64,000 bases of DNA from the NCBI RefSeq assembly GCF_000500065.1, contig NZ_AYOU01000121.1, positions 248,001-312,000 of the forward strand, read 5' to 3'. Of the stretch, positions 53,185 through 62,761 are shown in pieces (the stretch's first letter is position 1; every line of letters begins with the position of its first letter). The notes beneath the pieces were generated by a model that ran no database searches, was not told the DNA's origin, and saw only the letters and a list, made by a program, of their open reading frames with translations. The position numbers and the translations under genes were made by a program. Origin of the DNA: Borrelia hispanica CRI (GTDB lineage: Bacteria; Spirochaetota; Spirochaetia; Borreliales; Borreliaceae).

Positions 53185-54168
53185 TTGCATCTATTTAAAG
53201 ATTCTTTAAATGTGACTGTCTCTTCAGGGAATGGGGGTGCAGGATGTGTCTCTTTTTTGCGTGAAAAATTTAAGGCTAAAGGAGGTCCTGATGGAGGTGA
53301 TGGAGGAAGGGGTGGAGATGTAATTTTTAAAGTTAAGTCAAACCTTAAAACTTTGTCTCTTTATAGAAATGGCCAAAAACTTAGTGCTAGTAATGGAAAA
53401 TCTGGAATGGGTTTAAAGAAAAGTGGAGCTGCTGGGTCAGATTTGATTATTTTTGTTCCTCCAAATACTTGCATTTATGATACTGATGCTAATTATATGT
53501 TATTTGAGCTTAAAAATTTTGATGATGAAGTTGTTGTTTTGAAAGGTGGAAGAGGTGGTCTTGGAAATGCAAATTTTAAAAGTTCTACAAAACGAACACC
53601 AAGATTTGCTCAACCAGGAGAGTCTGGGCTTACTTTAAATTTACGCCTTGAATTGTCATTAATAGCTGATATTGGACTTGTTGGGCTTCCTAATGCAGGT
53701 AAATCTTCTCTTATCTCTAAAGTAACTGCTTCACGATCAAAAGTTGCAAATTATCCTTTTACAACTAAAATTCCACATTTTGGTGTTTTGAGAGTTTCTT
53801 ATAATGATTTGATTATTGCTGATGTACCTGGAATAATTGAGGGTGCAAGTCAAGGTATAGGTCTTGGTTTTGAATTTTTAAGACATATTTCTAAGACTCA
53901 AATTTTAGTTTTTTTGATAGATGTTTCTAGTAATGATTTTATGAATGCTTATGATATTCTTATTAATGAACTTAGAGCATATGATATTGAACTTTTAAGG
54001 AAAAAGCGCATAATTGTTGCTAGTAAACTTGATTTAGAGGGTGCAACTGAAAATTTTAATCAGTTGAAAAGGGTTTTGGATGAAGAGAGGGTGTTAGGAA
54101 TTTCTATTTATAATAATATCGGAATAGATGAACTTATTAGTGAATTTTTTGCTTTAGCAGAAATTTGA
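53185..54168 (+). CDS. obg: Obg/CgtA GTPase, short form
   Basis: Ribosome-assembly GTPase, 327 residues. The N-terminal Obg fold (1-158) is glycine-rich (GGPDGGDGGRGGDV). The G domain has GLPNAGKSS (G1), TTKIPHFGV (G2 with T), DVPGIIEGAS (G3) and a NKxD position of the type SKLD. The C-terminal OCT domain found in Bacillus Obg is missing, and the protein ends with the G domain. Start is TTG at 53185 with GAGG upstream. It is the last of the rplU operon, a usual placement. Confidence 0.95.
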   Translation: MHLFKDSLNVTVSSGNGGAGCVSFLREKFKAKGGPDGGDGGRGGDVIFKVKSNLKTLSLYRNGQKLSASNGKSGMGLKKSGAAGSDLIIFVPPNTCIYDTDANYMLFELKNFDDEVVVLKGGRGGLGNANFKSSTKRTPRFAQPGESGLTLNLRLELSLIADIGLVGLPNAGKSSLISKVTASRSKVANYPFTTKIPHFGVLRVSYNDLIIADVPGIIEGASQGIGLGFEFLRHISKTQILVFLIDVSSNDFMNAYDILINELRAYDIELLRKKRIIVASKLDLEGATENFNQLKRVLDEERVLGISIYNNIGIDELISEFFALAEI

Positions 54169-54264
54169 AGGTATTTATCTTGTCTTTTTTATAAAATATA
54201 GATCAGTATTATGCAGATTTTAGTTTCTTTGATTGATGAATTAAATTTATAATAGGGGAGATTG

Positions 54265-54837
54265 ATGAGAATAGCAATATTGGGTGGTACTTATAATCCT
54301 GTTCATATTGGACATATGTTTTTGGCAAAAGAAATAGAACATTTTTTAAATGTTGATAAAATCTTATTTATTCCTACTCATAAACCTGTTCATAAATGTG
54401 TTGAGGATATTAGTGTTCAAGATAGAGTAACAATGCTTAAATTGGCAGTACAATATGAAGATAATATGTTTGTTGATGAATGTGATGTGATACATGGTGG
54501 GGTAACTTATACTATTGATACTATTGCTTGTATTAGAAATAAATATGCTAATGATGATATATATTTGATCATTGGAGATGATCTTTTTGAAACTTTTGAT
54601 TCATGGAAAAATCCGGAAAAAATAATTGAATCTGTTAATCTTGTGGTTGTTCATAGAATTTATAGCAAGAGATTGAGTAGTCGATTTAGACATATTTATG
54701 TTGATAATAGGGTATTTCCTATTTCGTCTTCAGAGATTAGAAATAGAATTGAACGAGGATTACCTGTGGATTATTTGCTTCCTTTTGATGTTTTGAGATA
54801 TATTAAAAGTAATAATTTGTATGTTAAAGGTAGATAG
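54265..54837 (+). CDS. nadD: Nicotinate-nucleotide adenylyltransferase
   Basis: Joins nicotinate mononucleotide and ATP in NAD synthesis, 190 residues. The nucleotidyl transferase motif is [11 protein letters not shown] (HxGH end) and the second signature is [13 protein letters not shown] (SSTxIR-like). The preferred start is ATG 54265, four to eight bases from the AGGGGAG site; the in-frame TTG at 54262 is too near to that site. The LCP-type gene follows with no gap. Confidence 0.95.
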   Translation: MRIAILGGTYNPVHIGHMFLAKEIEHFLNVDKILFIPTHKPVHKCVEDISVQDRVTMLKLAVQYEDNMFVDECDVIHGGVTYTIDTIACIRNKYANDDIYLIIGDDLFETFDSWKNPEKIIESVNLVVVHRIYSKRLSSRFRHIYVDNRVFPISSSEIRNRIERGLPVDYLLPFDVLRYIKSNNLYVKGR

Positions 54838-56022
54838 TTGAGGAGAGAATTATTTTTTTTAGTTCTAATCATTTTGATAATTCTTGGTATTGTAATTTTC
54901 TTTGTTGATATTTCTAAAAGAGAGCAAATATATTTTGAACTAAATACCAAAAGCAATATTAGCTTTTTATTCCTTGTAGAAGATGATAATGAAAATCTTT
55001 TAAGTATGCAAGAAGTTTTTATTAATATAAAGACAGGAAATGTTGGATTTTTGGATATTCCTATTTATACAGGTTATGAAGATTTTAAAGGAAATATTTC
55101 GTGGTTTGAGGCTTTGTATAAAAAAAATAATTTTACTGAATTTTTATTTAAAGTATCTAAACAATTGAATCATGAACCTGATTATTATATTCGTTTTAAA
55201 AAGGATAATTTTGTGAGGTTTGTTGATTATCTTGGTGGAGTTCGATTTCTTGTTAAAAATCCTGTTAAGGTATATAACTTGGTACACTCTATATTAATAC
55301 CTTCTGGTAATTCTGTTTTTGATGGTGATAAAGTTTATGATTATTTAAGCTATTTCAGAGATATTGCTTCTTATGATGAACGATTTGAATTTTATAAAGA
55401 ATTTTTTAAAAAAATTTTAATACAATTTTCTGATTTTCAAAAAGAATATGATTATTTTTCTAAAATGTATGTTATGTTAGATACTAATCTTTCTGAAACT
55501 GTATTTAAGTATATTCTTGCCAATTATAAAATAAATGATGAGAAGCTTATTTTTGTTAATATTAAGGGTCAAGAAGAAACATTTAAAGATGATGATGATA
55601 ATTTAATAAAAGTTATTTTTCCTTATTATGGGGGAGCAGTTCTTAAGGAATCAATAGAAAATTTGAATAGGATTTTAATAGATGGAACTAAAACCGAGGA
55701 TGTAATTAAAATTATTATTTTAAATGGCACGCAAACTGCTGGACTTGCAAGGAATGTAGCAGATATTTTTAAATCTTTAAAATTTAAGGTTATAAGATTT
55801 GGGAATGCAGATAAGCATAATTATTCTCATACTGTGATTATAAATAATTCTGATAATTTGGAGATTGCTATTAAGGCTGGAGATGTTATTAGGGCAAGAA
55901 ATATCAAGCCAATCTCTGAGTTTAATATGGATATTTTGGGGCTTGATATCTCTGATATGAGTCCTGATGTTGTGATAATTTTGGGAGATGATTTTGATGG
56001 AAGATATGTTAAGAGTCGATGA
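54838..56022 (+). CDS. LytR-family (LCP/LytR_C) membrane protein
   Basis: 394 residues with a strong N-terminal membrane helix (LVLIILIILGIVIFFV). The middle resembles a diverged LCP domain, with INIKTGNVGFLDIPI in place of the usual PRDT loop, YYIRFKKDNFVRFVDYLGGV which is well kept, and a poor set of catalytic arginines. The end (about 290-385) is a LytR_C domain, IIILNGTQTAGLARNVADIF and on. LCP proteins attach polymers to peptidoglycan, but Borrelia has no teichoic acids, so its substrate is unknown. Start TTG directly after the nadD stop. It overlaps rsfS. Confidence 0.75.
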   Translation: MRRELFFLVLIILIILGIVIFFVDISKREQIYFELNTKSNISFLFLVEDDNENLLSMQEVFINIKTGNVGFLDIPIYTGYEDFKGNISWFEALYKKNNFTEFLFKVSKQLNHEPDYYIRFKKDNFVRFVDYLGGVRFLVKNPVKVYNLVHSILIPSGNSVFDGDKVYDYLSYFRDIASYDERFEFYKEFFKKILIQFSDFQKEYDYFSKMYVMLDTNLSETVFKYILANYKINDEKLIFVNIKGQEETFKDDDDNLIKVIFPYYGGAVLKESIENLNRILIDGTKTEDVIKIIILNGTQTAGLARNVADIFKSLKFKVIRFGNADKHNYSHTVIINNSDNLEIAIKAGDVIRARNIKPISEFNMDILGLDISDMSPDVVIILGDDFDGRYVKSR

Positions 56023-56347
56023 TATTAAGAAGTTATGTAAAATTATATCTGATTTTGGTGGTATTGACGTTTTAGGTATTAATGTTAGTTCTGTTTGCAA
56101 TTGGGCTGATTTTTTTATTATTGTTTCATTTTCATCATTTAAACATATGGAAGTTTTGTATACTGAAAAATTAATAACTTTTTTTAATGAGAGAAATTTA
56201 AATTGTTGTCTTCAAGGTAAAGGTTTCCTTTTTGATTGGACGGTTATTTCTTGTGGGGGTCTAGTTATACATTTAATGAGTAAAAATTCTAGAGAATATT
56301 ATGAACTTGAAAAAATATGGGATAAGGGAGAAGTTATTTATTCTTAA
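55997..56347 (+). CDS. rsfS: Ribosomal silencing factor RsfS
   Basis: Binds L14 and blocks subunit joining in starvation, about 116 residues. Family features are the DIKKLCKIISDFGGIDVLGI opening, NWADFFIIVSFSSFKHMEVL which matches DyFVIatg.S..h, WTVISCGGLVIHLMS and the closing REYYELEKIWDKGE. The frame is open from ATG 55988. ATG 55997 has GGGAG nine bases upstream, but 56006 is also possible. The 5' end lies in the LCP-type gene and its translation is probably coupled. Confidence 0.92.
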   Translation: MEDMLRVDDIKKLCKIISDFGGIDVLGINVSSVCNWADFFIIVSFSSFKHMEVLYTEKLITFFNERNLNCCLQGKGFLFDWTVISCGGLVIHLMSKNSREYYELEKIWDKGEVIYS

Positions 56348-56387
56348 GAGTTATTAATTAAAAAAAATAAAAATATCACAAGAATTA

Positions 56388-56416
56388 TTTACAAAAAATT
56401 AAAAATATTCTAGATT
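56388..56416 (+). promoter_or_regulatory. Candidate spoVG promoter
   Basis: TTTACA at 56388-56393, a 17-base spacer and TAGATT at 56411-56416, 29 bases before the spoVG start and 15 before its AGGGAGG site. Confidence 0.5.
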
Positions 56417-56445
56417 TAAAACATGTATTTTAGGGAGGCCTAGAA

Positions 56446-56736
56446 GTGAATATTACAAATGTAAGAATTAGGAGAGTTGATAATAAAGATTCCAGTTCGA
56501 AGCTATTAGCATATGTTACAGTTACTTTTGATGATTGCTTAGTTTTACATAATATCAGAGTTATTAGGGGGCAAAAAGGCGTGTTTATTGTTATGCCTAA
56601 TAGGAGAACTAAAGTTGGAGAGTATAAAGATATTGTGCATCCTATTAATCAAAGTTTTAGAGAGATTTTGCAAAGTGCTATTTTTAAAGAATATGTCAAA
56701 GAAAACCCTGCAAATTTTGAACTTGAATTAGTCTAG
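56446..56736 (+). CDS. spoVG: SpoVG nucleic-acid-binding regulator
   Basis: 96 residues, almost identical in pattern to SpoVG of other bacteria: [48 protein letters not shown] and [12 protein letters not shown]. In B. burgdorferi it binds DNA and RNA and controls several genes. Start GTG at 56446 with a very strong AGGGAGG seven bases before it. It appears to be a single-gene transcript, followed by the tRNA-Gln promoter. Confidence 0.97.
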
Positions 56737-56745
56737 ATAATATTA

Positions 56746-56774
56746 TTGACAAAGTTTATTGTATTTTGTATCCT
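56746..56774 (+). promoter_or_regulatory. Promoter of tRNA-Gln
   Basis: Perfect TTGACA at 56746-56751, a 17-base spacer and TATCCT at 56769-56774, with the tRNA 33 bases downstream. The transcript may continue into ctc, which starts 22 bases after the tRNA. Confidence 0.7.
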
Positions 56775-56806
56775 TTTGACTTGTGGATAATTAGTTGTTA
56801 AGTATT

Positions 56807-56878
56807 TGGGACGTGGACAAGTGGTAAGTCACCTGGTTTTGGTCCAGGCATTCGAGGGTTCGAATCCTTCCGTCCCAG
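56807..56878 (+). tRNA. tRNA-Gln(UUG)
   Basis: Acceptor TGGGACG with CGTCCCA, discriminator G. Anticodon arm CCTGG, loop TTTTGGT, CCAGG, so anticodon TTG. T arm GAGGG, TTCGAAT, CCTTC. CCA is not encoded. Borrelia is expected to charge it through Glu-tRNA-Gln amidation, though nothing in this window tests that. Confidence 0.97.
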
Positions 56879-56900
56879 TATTTATATTAGGAGTTTTGTT

Positions 56901-57449
56901 GTGTATAGTAGTAGGATTTTAAGGTATGAGGGTCGCTCTAGGTTTGGTTCATCATGTGCTCGTATTTTACGAGCAAAGTCCGAAATACCAGCTGTTGTTT
57001 ATGGTAAAGAAAGTGATGTTTTGCATATAAAGATCAATAGTAATGAATTTGATAAAAAATTTGCTAAATTTACAGATAATACTGTTTTGCTTTTAAATGA
57101 TGGTATGGTTGAAAAATGTGTTTTCATTAAAGATGTTAGTGAAAATCTTACAAAGAAATTTATTTATCATATTGATTTTTATGAAGTTGATAGAACTAAG
57201 GAAATTGAAAGGGATATATCAATTAAATTTGTAGGAGCTTCTGTTGGTGTTAAGGAAGGTGGTACCTTAAGTGTACTTCGTAATATAGTTAAAGTTAAGG
57301 CTCTTCCTTTGAATTTACCCGAGTTTGTTGAGGTAGATTTAACTCCTGTTAAAAAGGGAGATCAAATAACTTTGAAAGATATTGTGCTTTCTGATAATGT
57401 AAAACTTTCTGAGACAGATGAAAATTTGGTGGTTTTATTTGTAAAATAA
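56901..57449 (+). CDS. rplY: Ribosomal protein L25 with CTC domain
   Basis: Binds 5S rRNA, 182 residues. The N-terminal L25 domain (1-95) has [20 protein letters not shown]. The C-terminal TL5/CTC domain (100-182) contains [20 protein letters not shown]. This two-domain form is called Ctc in B. subtilis. Start GTG at 56901 with AGGAG about eight bases upstream; a TTG at 56898 is also in frame. It begins 22 bases after tRNA-Gln, and pth follows by five bases. Confidence 0.92.
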   Translation: MYSSRILRYEGRSRFGSSCARILRAKSEIPAVVYGKESDVLHIKINSNEFDKKFAKFTDNTVLLLNDGMVEKCVFIKDVSENLTKKFIYHIDFYEVDRTKEIERDISIKFVGASVGVKEGGTLSVLRNIVKVKALPLNLPEFVEVDLTPVKKGDQITLKDIVLSDNVKLSETDENLVVLFVK

Positions 57450-57454
57450 AAAAT

Positions 57455-58021
57455 ATGAATTTATTAATAGTTGGCCTAGGTAATCCTGGGTCTAATTTTT
57501 TGCATACTAGACATAATGTTGGTTTTGGATTTATAGATAAGTTAGTTATGAAAAATGCTCTTTCGTTAAGAAAATCCAAAAACTATGAATATTCAGATTT
57601 TAATGTTGATTCTAGGCGAATCGTTTTAATTAAACCTTTAACTTATATGAATTTGAGTGGTAATATTTTTCCTTTTGTTTTTTCTAAATTTTATATGAAA
57701 ATAAATAATTTATTAGTTGTAGTTGATAATGTTGATTTACCTTTGGGAAAGTGTAGACTTAGAAAGGTAGGGGGTGCTTCTACTCATAATGGGCTTCGTT
57801 CTATTTCTGAGAGTCTTGGAAGTACTAAGTATAGTAGGCTCTACATTGGGGTTGGAAATAATACTGCTTTTGGTCTTAAAGATTTTGTTCTTTCAAAATT
57901 TAATGATAGTGAACTTGTTCGTGTTAAAAATGTATTTAATTTTTTAAGTGAAGAAATATTGGGTATAGATGAGTTTAGTTTTGAACGTAAAATTGCAACT
58001 ATTAATTCTAGTAGTTTTTGA
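57455..58021 (+). CDS. pth: Peptidyl-tRNA hydrolase
   Basis: Releases peptides from prematurely dropped peptidyl-tRNA, 188 residues. [20 protein letters not shown] includes the catalytic histidine in [39 protein letters not shown] and IGVGNN are family motifs. ATG 57455 has a weak site after ctc. The stop overlaps the tilS ATG (TGATG). It sits in the stress and translation block ctc-pth-tilS-ftsH, an order also seen in Firmicutes. Confidence 0.96.
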   Translation: MNLLIVGLGNPGSNFLHTRHNVGFGFIDKLVMKNALSLRKSKNYEYSDFNVDSRRIVLIKPLTYMNLSGNIFPFVFSKFYMKINNLLVVVDNVDLPLGKCRLRKVGGASTHNGLRSISESLGSTKYSRLYIGVGNNTAFGLKDFVLSKFNDSELVRVKNVFNFLSEEILGIDEFSFERKIATINSSSF

Positions 58022-59337
58022 TGGTTTGGGATAATATAATAACAAGAATAGAAGATTTTTATAAAAAAAATTTATTAATTAAAGGGAAAGTAATTGTTGC
58101 CTTTTCTGGGGGTCCAGATTCTACTGTTTTGTTATTAAATTTAAAGGAATATTTAAATAATAATATTGTTGCTCTTTATTTTGCGCATTATATAAGATCA
58201 GAGATTGAACAAAATTTAGAAATAGAACATGTTAAGAAATTTTGTGATTTGCATGATATTGTTTGTCAGATAAAGAGGTGTGATGTTGATATAAAAATAA
58301 AAGCGAAGCAATCGGGTATTTCTATTGAAGAATTGGCTAGAAAATATCGATATAATGCTTTATTAGAAGCTCTTAATGAAAATAATGCTAGTTATGTTGC
58401 TCTTGCTCATAATAAAAATGATCAATTTGAGACTTTAATAATGAGATTTTTTCAAGGTTCATTTTTGGATGGCTTTGTTGGTATTCCAGTTATTAATAAT
58501 TTCATTATTAGGCCTTTGCTTGAGGTGTCAAGAGAAGAGATTGAAAGATTTTTGTCTATTAATAATATTGTTTATTCTATTGATAGTACTAATCATGAAG
58601 ATTTGTATTTAAGAAATAAAGTTAGAAATAATCTTGTTCCTGTTATTAAAAAAATTTTTAAAGGATATGAAAAAGGGTTAAGGAGAATAGCTGATTTTTC
58701 AAAGGAACTTACAAACTATTTTGATAGAGAAGATTTTCTTCCCTTTGTTAAAGGTAATTATTATTATTCTTTTGATGCTATGGTTTTTTTTAATTTGCCA
58801 AAATATTTGGTTTTTAGAAGTGTTTTTAAAATTTTAAATTTAGAAAAAATTGTGTCAAATTTGTCATATGGATCTTTAGGTGAGATTTTTAGGGTAAGTC
58901 TTAATAATAAAAGGAGTAGTATTTTACTTAAGAATGATGATTTTTTTTTGGAGAAACGTAGAGATAAGGTTAATCTTATTTTTAGGAAGTCTGAGGAAAT
59001 GCGTAGACCTTTTGATTTTTTCTTAAGAGTTAATGAATATCATAGTTTATCTTTAGGTAAGATTTTGTTAGAATGTTTGGAGTGTGAAGATGATTCTATA
59101 CTAACATTGAGATGTTGTTCTTATGAGTTTAGGCATAAATTTTTTAAAAGAAAGTTGCAATCAAAGAAGTTCTTTTCTAAGTTTGTAAGATATAATCCAC
59201 TTTATTTAATGTTGTTAGTATTAAATGATAAGATAATTGGAATTATTGATTTAAATACTTTAAACTTAATGTGGAGTGATAAGAATATTCTTAAAAAAAT
59301 TAGTATATCTTTATTCGGAGGATTTTTAAAGGAATGA
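58021..59337 (+). CDS. tilS: tRNA(Ile)-lysidine synthetase
   Basis: Changes C34 of the CAU-anticodon tRNA-Ile to lysidine so that it reads AUA, a frequent codon in this A+T-rich genome. About 438 residues. The PP-loop is VAFSGGPDSTVLL near residue 25. LAHNKNDQFETLIMRF holds the H.. .DQ.ET motif. The C-terminal TilS domain is less conserved. The preferred start is ATG 58021, overlapping the pth stop by one base; an upstream TTG at 58018 is in frame. The end overlaps the ftsH start as ATGA. Confidence 0.93.
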   Translation: MVWDNIITRIEDFYKKNLLIKGKVIVAFSGGPDSTVLLLNLKEYLNNNIVALYFAHYIRSEIEQNLEIEHVKKFCDLHDIVCQIKRCDVDIKIKAKQSGISIEELARKYRYNALLEALNENNASYVALAHNKNDQFETLIMRFFQGSFLDGFVGIPVINNFIIRPLLEVSREEIERFLSINNIVYSIDSTNHEDLYLRNKVRNNLVPVIKKIFKGYEKGLRRIADFSKELTNYFDREDFLPFVKGNYYYSFDAMVFFNLPKYLVFRSVFKILNLEKIVSNLSYGSLGEIFRVSLNNKRSSILLKNDDFFLEKRRDKVNLIFRKSEEMRRPFDFFLRVNEYHSLSLGKILLECLECEDDSILTLRCCSYEFRHKFFKRKLQSKKFFSKFVRYNPLYLMLLVLNDKIIGIIDLNTLNLMWSDKNILKKISISLFGGFLKE

Positions 59338-61244
59338 ATATTAACAATAATAATTTGAATAATAATGGTAAATCTAATAATAAAAAGAAAAATAAGAATT
59401 GGATTTTGGGTCTTGTTGTTGTTTTCTTAGTTTTAGCAATATTCATGTCTTATTTTATGCGTGGTGGAGAGAATTATAAAAACGTTCCTTATAGTACATT
59501 TCAGACTTATTTAGATAGTGGTTTGATTGAATCAGTTGTGATTATTGATAAGAGTCAAATTCAGTTTATTGTCAAAAATTCTAATTTAGGAAAGTCTTAT
59601 TTCTCTACTAGTATTCCTTATTTTGATATTAATTTACTTGCGGAGCTTAAAGCCAAGCGAGTAGAAGTGAGTTCTGGAAAGAGTCAATCGTCTTTAATTG
59701 GCGTTTTACTTCAAACTTTACCTTGGATATTATTTTTTGTTTTCTTTTTCTTTATTTTTCGTCAAACTCAAGGTGGGAGTGGAAAGGTTTTTTCATTTGG
59801 AAAAAGCAATGCTCAAAAATATGAAGCAGGAAAGAATAAAGTTACTTTTAAAGACGTTGCTGGGCAAGAAGAAGCAAAACAAGAACTTGGTGAAGTAGTT
59901 GAATTTCTTAAATACCCTAAAAAATTTGAAAAAATTGGTGCCAGAATTCCTAAAGGTGTTCTTTTGGTTGGATCGCCTGGAACAGGAAAGACTTTGCTTG
60001 CTAAGGCTGTTGCAGGGGAAGCAGGAGTAAATTTTTTCCATATGTCGGGTTCTGATTTTGTTGAGATGTTTGTAGGGGTTGGTGCAAGTCGTGTTAGAGA
60101 TCTTTTTGATAATGCAAGAAAAAATGCTCCTTGTATAATTTTTATTGATGAGCTTGATGCTGTTGGGAGAAGTCGTGGAGCTGGACTTGGTGGTGGTCAT
60201 GATGAGAGAGAACAGACTCTTAATCAGTTATTAGTTGAGATGGATGGTTTTGGGACATATACTAATGTAATAGTGATGGCAGCTACAAATAGACCTGATG
60301 TTCTTGATTCTGCTTTGTTGAGACCAGGTAGATTTGATAGGCAAGTAGCAGTTACTTTGCCTGATATTAAGGAGAGAGAAGCAATATTAAATATACATGC
60401 TCAGAAGACTAAGCTTGCAAAAGAAATCGACTTAAGAGTGATAGCAAGAGCTACCCCTGGTGTTAGTGGTGCTGATCTTGCAAATTTAATTAATGAAGGT
60501 GCTTTGATTGCTGCTAGAAATAATCAATCTGAAATTTTTATGCATGATTTGGAAGAAGCTCGGGATAAAATACTTATGGGAGTTGCTAAAAAATCTATGA
60601 CTATTACTGATAGGCAAAAGCTTGAAACAGCTTATCATGAAGCTGGGCATGCTTTGCTTCATTATTATCTTGAACATGCTGATCCTTTACATAAAGTTAC
60701 TATTATTCCTAGGGGTAGAGCTCTTGGTGTTGCCTTTTCTCTTCCTAAAGAAGATAGACTTTCAATAAATAAGAATCAAATTCTTGATAAAATTAAAATA
60801 TGTTATGGTGGTTATGCTAGTGAACAGATTAATTTAGGTTTTACTACAGCTGGTGTTCAGAATGATTTAATGCAAGCTACTAATTTGGCAAAGAAAATGG
60901 TTACAGAATGGGGTATGGGAGAGGATGTAGGTCCTATATTTTTGGTAGATGATGAAGCTCCAATTTTTCTTCCAAAAGAATTTTCTAAATCAAAAGCATA
61001 TTCTGAAAATACTGCTGATAGAGTAGATAGGGAAGTTAAGAGAATTCTTGAAGGATGTTTAAAAGAAGCATCAGATATTTTAATGAAGCATAAGGATCAG
61101 TTAATAAAACTTGCGGAGGCCTTGATTGCAAAAGAAACTTTAACAGATAATGAGGTGAGGGAACTTTTAGGTTTTGAATTAATTGAGAGTGATTATGAAC
61201 TAAGTTTAAAGCAATCTAAGCAAGAAGAGACAATTGATAGATAA
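59334..61244 (+). CDS. ftsH: ATP-dependent zinc metalloprotease FtsH
   Basis: Membrane AAA+ protease that degrades unassembled or damaged membrane proteins, 636 residues. Two helices (about 23-41 and 122-142) flank a periplasmic domain. The AAA+ domain has GSPGTGKT (Walker A), [15 protein letters not shown] (Walker B), [18 protein letters not shown] (second region of homology). The zinc site is HEAGH in [14 protein letters not shown], with the third ligand region [10 protein letters not shown]. Translation is coupled to tilS by ATGA overlap, with AAGGA upstream. It should be essential. Confidence 0.98.
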   Translation: MNINNNNLNNNGKSNNKKKNKNWILGLVVVFLVLAIFMSYFMRGGENYKNVPYSTFQTYLDSGLIESVVIIDKSQIQFIVKNSNLGKSYFSTSIPYFDINLLAELKAKRVEVSSGKSQSSLIGVLLQTLPWILFFVFFFFIFRQTQGGSGKVFSFGKSNAQKYEAGKNKVTFKDVAGQEEAKQELGEVVEFLKYPKKFEKIGARIPKGVLLVGSPGTGKTLLAKAVAGEAGVNFFHMSGSDFVEMFVGVGASRVRDLFDNARKNAPCIIFIDELDAVGRSRGAGLGGGHDEREQTLNQLLVEMDGFGTYTNVIVMAATNRPDVLDSALLRPGRFDRQVAVTLPDIKEREAILNIHAQKTKLAKEIDLRVIARATPGVSGADLANLINEGALIAARNNQSEIFMHDLEEARDKILMGVAKKSMTITDRQKLETAYHEAGHALLHYYLEHADPLHKVTIIPRGRALGVAFSLPKEDRLSINKNQILDKIKICYGGYASEQINLGFTTAGVQNDLMQATNLAKKMVTEWGMGEDVGPIFLVDDEAPIFLPKEFSKSKAYSENTADRVDREVKRILEGCLKEASDILMKHKDQLIKLAEALIAKETLTDNEVRELLGFELIESDYELSLKQSKQEETIDR

Positions 61245-61266
61245 AACAAGTTTTTAAGGAGTCTTT

Positions 61267-62745
61267 GTGGTTGTCTTAAAAATTGTATTGTTGTTTTTAA
61301 TTTTTGTAAATTTAAGTGCCAATTTAAATAAGAGAGACGAAGATATATCTAAGATTCTTTTGATTGAGTCTAAAAGTTTTAATGGTACTCAAAGAGGACT
61401 TGATATGCTTTATGGTTCTCTTGAATTTAATTTAAAAAATTCCGATTCTCTTTATGAGCTGTCATTGAGGAATGATATTTCATTGTTAGATAGGATTTAT
61501 TTATTAAAATCAGCCATAGAGATTAATAATTTTTCACTTGTAAAACCTTTGGATTTATACTGTCAATATTTTTCATTAATTTTGGATCAAAATGAGGATA
61601 TTGATAAGAACAAAGAAATTATTGATATTTATGATAAGTTGGATGGTGATTTAAAAAATGATAAAGACTTGATTTATATGAGACTTGAGGCGTCCAGTAG
61701 ACTTGGGGATTTTAGTGGTACTTTTGATAAAGTATTAAAAAGTGCTTTTTCTGTGTATAGTGATGATATAAGGTTTTTTAAGTGGTTTTTAAAGGAAGAT
61801 AAATTTTTTGCAAGTCTTTTTACTAAGCTTAAGTTAAAGGAAGATTCTTTTTTTGAAAATGAAAATATTGATTTTATTTTTAAAAATACAACATTAAATG
61901 AACCTAATGCTGTTGCTTTGTTTACTTTTCTTAAGAATAAAAGCAAACAAATAAATGGTGTTCAGAGTATGTATTTGCTTAAATATCGTCTTTTAACACC
62001 TGATGAGGCCTATGGTTTTTTTAAAGAAGATCCGCCAAGTACGTTGCGTAACTATAAAATGTTTTATGATCTTTTGGGTGATCCTAATATACGAGAAGAA
62101 TTTTTAAATTATTATAAAAACTTGTCTGGTGTATATTTTGTAGATGATAAGAATAATGTTGCAGTATTTAAAAATGGTGTTTTAGTAAATTTTTTTTCCA
62201 AAATATTGAATTATACTTCAAATTTAAATTTAGATGAGAAATATCTGAATAAGGTTTATTTCAAAAATAAAATTCCTATTCGTTATGAAAATGTTTTGTT
62301 TGGTTATAATGTTTATTATTCTGTTTATCCTTATGTTAGTATGATTGAGGTTCAGTACCCAAATAAAAAAGCCGTTTATATTTTTTCTTTGGATTCTTTT
62401 CGTTATGAAATTTTTGATAATTTTAGTTATAGTTTTGATTATGTAGGTATTAATAATTTTTTAATAGCCGATGTTCCAGAAATTTTTGTTCCTAATATGT
62501 TGAATTTGAGTCCAAAGCGAGTTTCTTCTTTTGATATTCGACAAGCTTTGATATCTAAAAAGATTTTTAATGAGAATGATGTTGTTGAAGTTAGAAATTA
62601 TTCTTTTGGAGAATTAACTTCAGTTTATAGAAAAATTAATGACTCTAAGAAGTTTAATTATATTGAAATTTATGATAAAGGAGTTTTTAAAGCTAAAAGA
62701 GTTATTTTAGATGATTCTTTGGATATCTATCGTAACATTAAGTAG
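61267..62745 (+). CDS. Exported protein of unknown function
   Basis: 492 residues with a clear signal peptide (MVVLKIVLLFLIFVNLSAN, no lipobox), followed by about 250 residues of helical sequence and then a beta-rich C-terminal half with many Tyr, Phe and Asn. No known family is recognised. Start GTG at 61267 with AAGGAG six bases upstream. It begins 22 bases after ftsH and stops 16 bases before the HtrA-like gene, so the three may be one transcript. That context would fit envelope quality control, but this is inference. Confidence 0.7.
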   Translation: MVVLKIVLLFLIFVNLSANLNKRDEDISKILLIESKSFNGTQRGLDMLYGSLEFNLKNSDSLYELSLRNDISLLDRIYLLKSAIEINNFSLVKPLDLYCQYFSLILDQNEDIDKNKEIIDIYDKLDGDLKNDKDLIYMRLEASSRLGDFSGTFDKVLKSAFSVYSDDIRFFKWFLKEDKFFASLFTKLKLKEDSFFENENIDFIFKNTTLNEPNAVALFTFLKNKSKQINGVQSMYLLKYRLLTPDEAYGFFKEDPPSTLRNYKMFYDLLGDPNIREEFLNYYKNLSGVYFVDDKNNVAVFKNGVLVNFFSKILNYTSNLNLDEKYLNKVYFKNKIPIRYENVLFGYNVYYSVYPYVSMIEVQYPNKKAVYIFSLDSFRYEIFDNFSYSFDYVGINNFLIADVPEIFVPNMLNLSPKRVSSFDIRQALISKKIFNENDVVEVRNYSFGELTSVYRKINDSKKFNYIEIYDKGVFKAKRVILDDSLDIYRNIK

Positions 62746-62761
62746 CTTTTAAAAATTATTG

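Noticed and set aside
56737-56806. Riboswitch or T-box before tRNA-Gln and ctc
   Set aside because: The region is fully explained by a promoter and short spacer; no conserved structured leader is seen.
59793-60200. Minus-strand ORF of 135 residues within ftsH
   Set aside because: It lies wholly inside the conserved AAA+ coding sequence and has no family resemblance.
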